DNA of 64,000 nucleotides from Bullera alba (taxonomy: Eukaryota > Basidiomycota > Tremellomycetes > Tremellales > Bulleraceae). The first letter of the stretch is position 1, and each line of letters opens with the position of its first letter. The notes beneath the pieces were generated by a model. That model did not search any database, was not told where the DNA came from, and worked only from the letters and a program-made list of their open reading frames with translations. Both the position numbers and the translations under genes were made by a program. The DNA lies in contig BCIX01000001.1 in assembly GCA_001600095.1 (NCBI GenBank), positions 5,047,198 to 5,111,197 on the forward strand, written 5' to 3'. Of this stretch, positions 42,192 to 53,200 are shown piece by piece.

Positions 42192-42382
42192 GCTCGGCAT
42201 TAACCTTTCGCCAAGAGCTCGAGACATCGAACGTCTACGGCTCATCCATGGTCTCCATCCAACAAATCAGCTCGACATCCACTTCCACGGATTCAACCGC
42301 CTCACTGTCCTCTCCTATGCCTGGCAGCTCAACTCCACGCTCATCCCTGAACGAGATATCGGAGTCGTTCTGTACGGTCTAG
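41030..42382 (+). CDS. Orphan protein, copy B of a tandem pair
   Basis: Exons 41030-41219, 41338-41409, 41473-41592, 41653-41844, 41910-42068 and a last exon from 42145. Exons 2 and 3 have exactly the lengths of copy A (72 and 120 nt). The protein starts MPIPMIRTERQRPKQRSQVP and has FTSPVKRTWRTSYVVQIQRP, GMKFRNEFRTFRGQCNFSV and GVPVTPELTALYIGEDDVLI. With the regular GTGAGT donor the last exon is read out of the ancestral frame and stops at 42189-42191 (259 residues). If a GTACCC donor at 42076 is used instead, the ancestral frame (LMAFGAGMSSALTF, like MVFGAGVNSAFTF in A) is kept and runs through a Ser-rich tail to 42382. I give the longer span but cannot decide. No known domain. Confidence 0.55.
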
Positions 42383-42923
42383 GTCTTTATCTCGGAGGTG
42401 GGGGAACTGCAGTGCAGAAACGCAACTCAAACCCAGTAACTCAAGTATAATCTTACGCACCTTCAAAGTTCCACGGCTGTGTGCCTGTGCAAGATTTCTA
42501 GCCTCTCACATTGTAGACGAAAGCGCATGTAGACTTTTGATCAGAGAGGCGGTGAAGCGCAGACTATGCCCGGTGCGATGCATCGCTATGTATTGGCAAG
42601 CGCAGGCTCGCAGGCAGCAACCCAAGTGGGCAGGTGACCATCAAGTGGACGATCTACTGCGATGCACAAGGCCGCACAGCAAATGCGCGCCCTGGCCCTG
42701 GTGGCCCTGGGGCCTGGGTCCCAGCCCCGGCTAAAACCGCCGGCCTCGAAGTTGGCAAAAACAACAAGCTAAAAGTCCAGGCTGGCCAACACTCCTATGA
42801 CTTTGACCTCATACATCACGTTGTCAACGGACCTAGCACTACTGCAAACGCCTTTGCAGGCGTCTATATCTAGTTTGACCACCTGCCAATCGAATCAGAC
42901 TGGTCCGTACTCCTCGATTCGAG
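42383..42923. other. Region between orphan copy B and the aspartic protease
   Basis: Mostly noncoding-looking, except for the possible exon at 42634-42873 listed separately. The protease promoter must lie here. Confidence 0.35.
42634..42873 (+). pseudogene. Possible terminal exon or gene remnant without ATG
   Basis: An open frame of 80 codons with coding-like third positions (mostly C/G) but no ATG. It begins just after a YAG-type acceptor (GTGGGCAG at 42626-42633). It reads VTIKWTIYCDAQGRTANARP, a Gly/Pro repeat GPGGPGAW, then KNNKLKVQAGQHSYDFDLIH and VVNGPSTTANAFAGVYI before TAG. No upstream exon was found. It could be a last exon of a small gene or a fragment of a decayed gene. Confidence 0.25.
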
Positions 42924-45356
42924 ATGGTCAACGTTCAACATGTCTTGACGATATTTTCGCTCTTGCCGCTCGGACTCTCTATCGTCCTCTTGAGCGAACT
43001 GGAAGCCGCAGAATCGGGACGCAGTGTGCGCAATGTGCGCAGTAGACTGGGAGAAGGGAGTGAACGGCTTGGAAGAGATGGGAGATGGCTTCCGAAAAGT
43101 GTTGCCTCTCGCGGGAAACGGTCGGTGCGCAGTGCACCGCAGTTAAGGACGACTGGAATGGAGATGGAGATCAGACGGACCTCGACACCGTCATCACTCG
43201 CCAAACGACAGTTGCCGGACGTCAATGGAAGTATCATAGAACTAGGAACATCTCTCAACACATATGTCCTGCCAGTGTCACTAGGGACGCCGCCGGTCGT
43301 ATACCCCTTACAGCTCGATTTGGGATCTTCAGACCTATTACTCGCCTCGACACTCTGTGGAGACAGCTGCCCGGAATCAAAGGGTCCATCTACCAATCCT
43401 TACTACGATGTCTCTGTGCAGAGTAGCTCTTTCACTCCTATCAACGCGAACCACACGGCTTGGGCATCGCGATACGCCGACGGCACAGCTGCCAGCGGCT
43501 TCCTTGCCAGGGAGACTGTGAACATTGGCAACTCCTCTCTTTCGGGTCAGATCTTCGGTGAGTTTAGCATAGTAGTACCACTTGTGTGTGTGAGCACAGC
43601 TGATGAAGTATCTCTAGGCATGATCAACTCCACCAACTTGACACTATCGGCACAATCCATTTCAGGTCTATTCGGTCTCGGCTTTCCTCGTCTGTCAATA
43701 CTTAGCAGGGCGATATACCAGGACAACACGACTGAGTCGGGCACTCCGTCCACCTCTGCCGGACCTACCTCGTCAAGCTCAGCACCGCTGCCATACTACC
43801 CGCCAGTACTCGAGTCCCTGACGAAAGAACGACATGTGCCCTACCCCGTCTTTGGTCTGGCCCTGGCGCCTCCCCCCAGCAAATCAGGCTCGTCCTTCCC
43901 GTCTCGATCTAGCGACCCAAATCCCGAACCCACCTCTTCCGACCGCTTCCAGTCGGAGATCGGCTCGCTCACCATCGGAGGCATATCCAGCCTGTATGTC
44001 GATCAAGAAGCCGGATCCGGACGGACGCTCACCGACATCGAGTGGCACGATGTCGTACCCTTCGGACGAGCATATAGCGAGGATAGGAACACCACCGGCA
44101 TCTCTCGATCGCCCGAAGGGTTCGCCAACGGGACAACTATCCTATCCTCGTCCACCAAAACCCCTGCAATCCAATCATCAACTTTGTCAACGTTATCTGC
44201 CAGCGCGACGGCCCCTGCTCGCAAGAGGCAAGCATCGACAGACCCCACGATGGCTTCCGACTTCTATCCCTCACTGATGGAGCTCGCCGGAGAGGAATAC
44301 CTCTATTGGGCGATCCAGCTGCAGAACGTCACTGTAAACGGCACGGATATCGGTCTCCAATCGTCATACCGACAGATAGGTATTCCACCGATCGCTCTGC
44401 TGGACGTTGGATTCAACGGCATTTCAGGGCCGGCGGCGGAAGTGGCCAAGATATTCGCCAATGTCCCTCAGGCGAGGCAGATCTATATTGGTCAATGGGC
44501 CGCTCCGTGTGATACGAAGATGGCCCTCGGGTTCGCGTTTGGGTAAGCGATGATTTTAGTGTGTGGATATCACCGGGGCTGACTGTGTTGTCCGCAGTGG
44601 CCGATACGTCCAGCTACAGCCTTCCGAATGGATGTATGCCAAGGTCGGCATATCCTCCTTCTGCCTGGCGTGGCCATTAGCGACGGTGAGTAGGGTTTTC
44701 TTGGCAGCCGTTTGAGCTACAATGACGATGTTATATAGGCCCCAACGGGTGATGGAATCGATTGGCAACTTGGTACACCATTCCTCAAGCAGGTGTACAG
44801 TGTTTACAGGTGAGCTGGCCTCGGGGAAGGATAGAGGATTATCAAAGCTGATATGTCTCTTAGCTATGGTATCGATGGGGAGCAAGCGCCAATGGTCGGA
44901 TTCCTGCCCTTGGACCACGACATCCCTTCCGTCGCGAACTCGAGTACGAGTGCCTCGACATCATCTTCCATGCAAAGCACCACCTTTGGTCCAACACCAA
45001 CCACCATCGAGCCCTTCATTGCCACTACCACTGCCCAAACCGAGATGCCCAACGTTGTGCTGGCGGTACCCACCTACTCCCTCCCGTCGTACGTATACGA
45101 TCTGGATCCACAGCGGACACCGGGCGCCATTCAGACCATAGGTCTGGCCAATTCGAGTGTTTACGATGTGGGCGAGGTCCCGATCGTGAATGCCGAGTAT
45201 GCCTACTCCCAGAACGCCTCGCAGGGGGATACCCCTGAGATCGGCGGTGGTAATACCCAGGGATCGGGTGATCAGGGAGATGCGGGTCTGCAGCGGAGCT
45301 TGAGCTTTGGATTGCTAGTGATGGCAATGATGGCGAGCGTGATGTGGACAATGTAG
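42924..45356 (+). CDS. Secreted pepsin-like aspartic protease, probably membrane/GPI-anchored
   Basis: Peptidase family A1. ATG at 42924; signal peptide about residues 1-25 (VLTIFSLLPLGLSIVLL). The propeptide is basic with Kex2-type KR sites (GKRSVRS, AKRQLPDVN). The N-lobe starts YVLPVSLGTPPVVYPLQLDL; the first active site is LDLGSSDLLL (canonical DTGSS). SRYADGTAASGFLARETV is the flap region and SGLFGLGFPRLS the following conserved strand. The second site is ALLDVGFNGISGP (canonical DTGTT). Both Asp are kept, but the flanking Thr are replaced. Three later introns (near 44547, 44690, 44811) join exons carrying GIDWQLGTPFLKQVYSVYS. A Ser/Thr-rich C-terminus ends in a hydrophobic tail, SFGLLVMAMMASVMWTM, typical of GPI signals or membrane anchors. 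The first exon also hides a likely 60-nt intron at 43558-43617 without in-frame stop. Confidence 0.88.
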
Positions 45357-45618
45357 TATTATGATTTCTTTGCAATGTAGCTTATAGTCAACGCATATGG
45401 ACAATGATGTATCACCTTGATCAATGGCAAGAGTTTGCCTCATCAATGGGTCTTTAGTGTCTCATGAGAGCTGTGCCGATGCTATGGGTTCGATGGAAAC
45501 TGGTGCTATGAGTGTGATTGAAACAACTGCATACGTTAGTCTACTCGCACTACGACTGCTCGGCAACGACATCCGGACAACCTCCGTAAACCATGTCGGT
45601 GAGATTCCTCCTTTATGC

Positions 45619-46351
45619 TCAAAATTCGTCATCTCCACCGCCGCCAAACCATCCCGAGTACACTAGTATCGTTCCGTAAACTAATCCTCCGCCTGCTATC
45701 GACATCCAGCAGGCCGCTGGCTGAATCAGAGCAGAGTGTGCAAGGAGAATAGGTAGAGACAGTCCAGTGGTCTACAATGGACTCTGTCAGCTAGGGAGAA
45801 CCTGAAAAAGAAGCTGAATTAAGGACTCACCACGAGCATGCCCGTGAGGAATCGACCAAAGTCGACATAGGCCGAGTTGAATTCTGGCGACAGGTCATCC
45901 GCCCTTGCGCATCTCGAGCAGATGGAATTGGGTAGGGGTGCAAGTACAAAAGTCAGAGCTAGGTCATTATGGTTAGCTGCTGATAGATTTACGTCCGCGC
46001 GGGTCACCTCACCGACAAGGAGAGGAAGCCAGTTTGCCCAAAGTGCGCAAGAGAGGATAACCAAGAGGAATCCCAGCGCCAGGACGAACGAAAGGAGGAT
46101 GACGGCTGGTAGTTGAATATTGGGCATCGTCGAAGGTGATAGATGACGGGATAGGAGGTTGTAAGGAGGATGAATAAACGTTTTGAGGGGCGAGACCATG
46201 GGTTAGATATGCGAAGTCGGACCAAGCGGATGTGTGGTTTGAGGAGGAAAGGGAGATTGAATTCATCGTCAGCTGTTGTCAAGCGATCTCGGCGGACAAA
46301 GGAGGGGATATGATTACCGGTAGACGACTCACTCTTCAAGCCTGCTGCCAT
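45619..46351 (-). CDS. VPS55: Vps55/LEPROT family endosomal membrane protein
   Basis: Four-helix membrane protein of late endosomes that, with Vps68, acts in endosome-to-vacuole sorting. Core exon: VILLSFVLALGFLLVILSCA then LWANWLPLLV. After a short intron (GTGAGG...CCTAG) comes ALTFVLAPLPNSICSRCA and DFGRFLTGMLV, close to yeast Vps55 ('LGFLLVILSCALF', 'LAPIPN', 'HFLTGMLV'). The last exon reads TTGLSLPILLAHSALIQPAA then WMSIAGGGLVYGTILVYSGW and stops at 45619-45621. Two starts are possible. MPNIQLPAVILL at 46127 needs no extra intron. A 19-nt exon at 46351-46333 (MAAGLK) spliced by a 227-nt intron gives MAAGLKTVILLSF, which resembles the animal start MAGIKALISLSF. I list the second and consider both open. 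Family assignment is firm. Confidence 0.85.
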
Positions 46352-46716
46352 CGTGGATTCGTGGATAATGTTTCGTTGGATAGGATTAAGCAGAGGAAAT
46401 CTTGACAAGATGAGCCTTGCAACATGAGCCAGAGGCAAGGCTCGGGCCCGGGAGGGAGAGTCACCGGCGCCTATTGCTTTCAGGGCAAGCAGCCGAATAG
46501 GTGTGCGCCACCTTCGGATCCCTCTGTAGGCTCCCGGTGTTTTACAATGACGCGGGATCTGACTCGATGAAAAGTTGGTTGCCGCAGCGATTGGAAAACA
46601 AATCCAGTACGGTGGTTGTGGAATCCAGAGCTTCCCATTCATCAAAAGACATTGCAGCGTCTACACCTTTGTCACTCGAACCAAGAACGAATAGCAACCA
46701 GCGAACCACCCCTGCG
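46352..46716. promoter_or_regulatory. Divergent promoter, VPS55 / DAHP synthase
   Basis: About 365 bp between the two proposed start codons. A TGACTC core (GCN4/CPC1-type half of TGACTCA) occurs at 46559-46564 as TGACTCG, plausible for an amino-acid biosynthesis gene but not a perfect site. No gene seen. Confidence 0.35.
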
Positions 46717-48395
<1,679 letters not shown>

Positions 48396-49200
48396 GTGGA
48401 TGGACTTCGAACATTACATTTAGAGCCCAGATCACTACTTTTTAGGCGGCCTCTGTGATGCATCGTGTAGGCATGGCCAACTGCGCGACATCGTCGGTGT
48501 TAACAGTGCCACAGTGCCACAGTTGCATAACGTGACCTTAACAGTGTACACCGGGAGCACGGACCGCTTGCTCCGAATGGTGGATTGAGTAAACGACCAG
48601 TTGGGCCAAGGTGAAACACGGACCAGTGGCAAACTAGAGTGGGTGGGAGGTGGGAACTACCCTTTCCTCTCTTCGTTCGCCCAGTCGCGGCCATCTATTT
48701 CGAATTGTGACGCACACTTTCGACGCGATGATAAGAGGGGAGGCTGGCTTTCAGGCAGGAAAGCTCAGCCAGATGCTCTCTCCCTCGCGTCCCCGCTCAA
48801 TGTTCCTGCTCTGCAGAGTCTATCAGGACCCCCCTCACCTGTCTATGGACCCGCTCTCGTATAAGTATAGCTCTACCTCGTTCGAGTCTCTTCCCAACAA
48901 CCCAACACTTTCTCAACCTCTCACCCCAGCTCAGAGCTGTCCCACTACCACAACGCACTGTCAAAAAGCCTCGTCTCTTTACATCAACCTAAAAGAAAGC
49001 ACATCGATCGCTACATCAAAGCCACTAAAAAGTGAGTGAGCGTGTCCCATCTCCCATCCCTCATCTCCTGCCCTTCCTCGCCGTTGTCCCCGTCTCTGAA
49101 GCCGATCCTGACGATTCTCTCAGTGCTGTACTACGAAAATCATCTCAACTCGACGAACGAGTCCTTCCCTGTCTCCGTCACCAAAGACTACGCGTCCAAC
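48396..49200. promoter_or_regulatory. Promoter and probable 5' UTR intron of the 49201 gene
   Basis: About 800 bp. It contains the short direct repeat ACAGTGCCACAGTGCCACAG near 48504-48523 and a long CT-rich and A-rich leader from about 48890 to 49020. A GTGAGTGAGCG donor at 49032 suggests a 5' UTR intron or an extended leader before the ATG. No other gene. Confidence 0.4.
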
Positions 49201-49623
49201 ATGACGATGATCCAACTCAGCATTTTCGCCACGTTCTGCACCTGCGTCTGCGCATACCTCGCTTTCACGGTCTACAAGTTGGCCCAGCCAAGACCACCGG
49301 TCAGACGAATCGCTCGAGTCGCGTCCGACCTCGACCAGCTTCCCTTAAAGTCCGCCATGTCTTTGAAGGGTCGAGCCATGAGCTTCATCTTCGCGCTCAC
49401 CGACGCATCCAAGGACGCCCTCGTCGCGCTCAACCTCAGAAAGTCGCCTCCACCTAGCGTGGTGGACACCACCTCGGACGTCGAGCTCATCTCCGACACT
49501 TCGGACGACTCCGACACCGAGGACGAGATGGTCTTCTTCATCACCAAGAGACATCGCAATCGAATGGTCGACGTCGCCGAGGCCGAGGCCGACCACGAGC
49601 ACGCCCAATCCGTCGACGACTGA
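49201..49623 (+). CDS. Short single-pass membrane protein, unrecognised
   Basis: 140 residues from the first in-frame ATG at 49201. The frame is open further upstream to 49036, but without ATG and after a splice-donor-like GTGAGT. The N-terminus MTMIQLSIFATFCTCVCAYL then AFTVYKLAQ is a membrane helix or signal anchor, followed by a basic stretch (RPPVRRIARVASD). The rest is polar with Ser/Asp-rich acidic blocks (LISDTSDDSDTEDEMVFFI). Third codon positions are strongly C/G-rich with many AAG and CTC codons, pointing to high expression. A long CT-rich leader also fits a well-expressed gene. Family unknown. The upstream frame could add an exon. Confidence 0.6.
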   Translation: MTMIQLSIFATFCTCVCAYLAFTVYKLAQPRPPVRRIARVASDLDQLPLKSAMSLKGRAMSFIFALTDASKDALVALNLRKSPPPSVVDTTSDVELISDTSDDSDTEDEMVFFITKRHRNRMVDVAEAEADHEHAQSVDD

Positions 49624-50288
49624 GGACGATCACGCCAACTAGCACGGTCACATCACGCCTAGATCGCCAACGCCCGATCTCGGTCGTCAACTCCCCTGGT
49701 GCTCGGTTTCTTGTTTCGCATAATTTTTGCATCCTACCCGTATCACTTTGTATCTATTTGCATTCGTTCATTCTCAGTACATTGTAGAGGAAAGAAAAGG
49801 AATCAGAAGTGAATCAAAAGAGACGAGACCAACATAGTCTCGGCTTGCTCGTGCGAGTACATGCGTAGATACAGGAGATAGTTTCCACAACTTATAACTC
49901 TCTACGCTCGTCATCGCGTTTGTCATGTCATGCACCAGTATACTTGTCATTGCTCAGAGTTTCGAAGTGGGTCGCGACCAAGATCATCTGATGACCGATC
50001 GCGATCATCCATCCAGTGCTGTATGTTCTCGCTGACTCGCGAGCTCTCACACATCTGGTATCGCATTATTCGTCAATGATGATAGCTAGCTAGATGGATG
50101 ATTGGGTGATTGGATGAATGGATGCTCTTTGGCATGGACCGACGTTACACTATGCTACTACGACTCTCCCAGAGTCTGCTCTGTCCTATCTTAGACGTCC
50201 CTCCGTCGACCACGATTCTCCAAGCCGATCACAGACGAGATGTTCTCTGCCCCTAACCTCCCCACCTTCTCGGTCTGATCTTCGTCGT
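49624..50288. other. Convergent 3' intergenic region
   Basis: About 665 bp between two convergent stop codons. It includes a simple GATG/GATTG-type repeat near 50092-50125 (GATGGATGATTGGGTGATTG and similar). No gene seen. Confidence 0.45.
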
Positions 50289-53200
50289 CTAAGCTTGTTT
50301 CGCGGCCACCAGTTCGATGACTCCTCGCACTGCCATCGTAGCCTCGTTGACAACTGCCGACACGCTCTGATCTCCATTAAACCCGGCGTTGATCTTGAGC
50401 AATGTATTTTGCAGCGTCGCCTGCACGACAGGTACCACCCTGTTCCAAAACCTCGAGATGGCTTCCGATCGCGGATCCAACAGCGGGATCGTGCGCCTGA
50501 GCCATGTGATGATCCTGCCGAAGGTCGGATCAACGGGGATCACCTCGATCAACGACGTGGACAGCTACGACAGGTCAGCAATCACTCGCTGTGTCGCTAG
50601 GGTAGGTGAACTCACCCTGTGAAGAAGGGTGAGCAGGGTCGGCTGGGTCAACTGACATCTCCTGCCGTTCTCCGGAAGGATCTGTTCCGTTGCAGCCCAG
50701 TACTCGTTGACGTAGGCGATAGTCGCAGCTGGAGAATTGATTGCGAGCGTGTCCAACGTCCTGTCATCGAGCTAGGAGGCATTAGCAATAGCCGCCGTCT
50801 TGATGCAGGCTGTACTTACACTTCGACCAGGTTGCTCGATCGGTGGAGTTTGGGGAACACTTGGAGGTGGAGGAGGAAGTGAGATAGGCGCCCCGGGGGG
50901 CGGCACGACAGGTCCTCGTGAGCTCAGCTGGGCTGAGAGACTCGAGACTTGATGCTGAAGCTCGGCGATTGCCGATGCCATTGACCGGAGCAATGGCTCG
51001 CTGTCCAATTGAGGTTCCTGCCTGGGTGGGGAGAAGTCCTTCCTGAACCTAGCACCAGGGTAAGCCTTCGTATGGCAACTTCAGATTTGAGGCATGTTGA
51101 CTCACTGAAGCAGCTCGGACTTGAGCTCCGTGGACAGCTGAGCAGCGACTTTGGAGCTCGAGGCGTTGATCGCTGGAAGAATGGCCGATTGAAGTGTCGC
51201 TTGGAATGTCCGCTCGACCTACGTCCTCCAGTCAGACCGGCCATTATCTATGCTGTTGGCTGAACTCACATTCTGCTGGACCGTCGTGGACATTCGCTGC
51301 AGACTCGGTGCGAGCGTCCTCTCCAGATCCTTGCTGAGAGCTTGCATTGACCCCGATACCGAAGCGGAGACAGATGCAGAGACGGCACTTCTGACCTCAT
51401 TTTGGATCGACGCTTGGATAGCAGGCAGGACACTACACATCAAGTCAGCTACATGCGGTGCAAGTCTCACTCACGACTTCTTCAGCTCGGCCTGTATGAT
51501 CGCGGAGAGGGATGCATTGACCCTATTCTCGACCTCGTTGGCGATGCCATTCGCGAGGTTGCCGTTGGGCAGGTTGTCAATTCGAGAGGTGACCTGACCG
51601 ATTTGTGCGTTGAGGATCCGCTTGAAATTGGCAGTAATCTGATACTCGGACTAGATAATGTCGTGAGCTGACAATATTCATCAAAGACCACTGAGCTTAC
51701 CTTTTTCAACAGCTCCCCTAGATTGTTCTCCTCTAATTGGCCGTTGACATTCTGCTCCGTCATGGTGTCCACTTCCTCCAGCTCTTTCTTCACGACGACC
51801 GGCGATCCTTTTACCGGGGTCCGAGCTTGCGCCTTTGGAGCTGCTGCCCTCTTGGCCGACTGCTCTTGCTTCTTGGCTGCTGGTGCGGGACTCTCCTTCT
51901 TTGGCTGGACTTTGGGACTTGGGACAGCTGGCGGAGGTGCTGCCGCGGCAGTAGACACTGGCACTGGCGCTGCAGCTGACTGCACCGTCGTAGTAGCTGG
52001 AGCCGAGGACAGAGCTTCGCACGCGGCTTTATCAATAGTGGCGTGGTTGAAACCCGTCGGCGTGGCGAAGAAGAGTTCGAGGTCTTCCTCTCCCGACGGA
52101 GAACTCGTGCTCAGGGCGAGACTGAGGATCGACTCGTTGAGGGGATACTCCCCAATCTTGTCGAAGGCCACAACACCGTTGGGCCTCTCGGCGACTTTGA
52201 TGGGCGGCGAGCCAGATAGGGCGTACCTGAATCCAAAGACGCTGCCGCGGGCAAAAGACGACACCCAAAGCGTTCTCCTAGAGGGGTCGTACACCGCTTG
52301 CGAGAAGTGCAGTGGGACCGGTGACGGAGGCGGAGCGACAAACTTGATGGTAGACAGGACGGCGAGGTCGACTGTGATCTGAATCAAGTCGTAGATCGTG
52401 TTGTTCTTCCTTCCGACGAGTAACATAGTCTCGCAGAACTGAACGGAACTCGGCGGTCCGGCGTCCGCGGACGAAGGCAGCTGTCGGTGCCAAACTCGGT
52501 TGAGCGTGCTGACGTTGTACAGGGTGAGATAAGACTTTGTCGATAAGAACGCGAGAGCTTGTTGAGAGTGGTTCAAACAGAATGACACCATAGGCTGAGA
52601 GCAAATTAGCTGGATACCTCGAAGACTGCACGATCCAAGAATGCACTCACCCCATCCGTCTTGAGGACCTTGTACCTCCTGGCCAGCTCGGCAAACGTCA
52701 AGTTTTGTTCATCCACCAAGTCGGTTGGCTTGATCACGACAACACCTTCCGACCCTCCGATGGCCAGAAGGTCGCCCCCGTCTCGCCTGATCCACTCGAC
52801 CTTGATAGCTCGACCGATCCCTGCAACGTCCTTGTCGCTCTCGGCTCCTCTCGCCGAGATGTGCAAGATGAGCTCGACCGGAGGTGCGTCCTGGTCCCAG
52901 CTTGACGGCACTTTCTGCACGGTCACTGAGTGATCTGGTCCAACTATTGCGACATAGTTGGGCGTCACGGCGATGTCGACGACAGTTCCGGAGTTGACGT
53001 TGGGGATTGACAAAACAGCTCTTGAACCAGAAGCCCGGTCTATGAGTCTAACTCGAGCTGAAACAAGATAATAAGCTTGCATTCTCAGTCGTCTTCGAGA
53101 TCTCTGACTCACCTTTTGGTAGCGCATAACCTACCCACTCGGAAGTGGTGGCAACACTTCGACCCTGGGAAAAGCCGACGTTATCTGACTTCATGATGGT

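Noticed and set aside
46004..46645. 213-codon minus-strand frame overlapping VPS55
   Set aside because: It runs out of frame over the conserved VPS55 core, and the composition upstream is not coding-like; only its MAAGLK piece is kept as a possible VPS55 first exon.
50118..50600. 160-codon plus-strand frame
   Set aside because: Antisense shadow of the EDC4 C-terminal exon.
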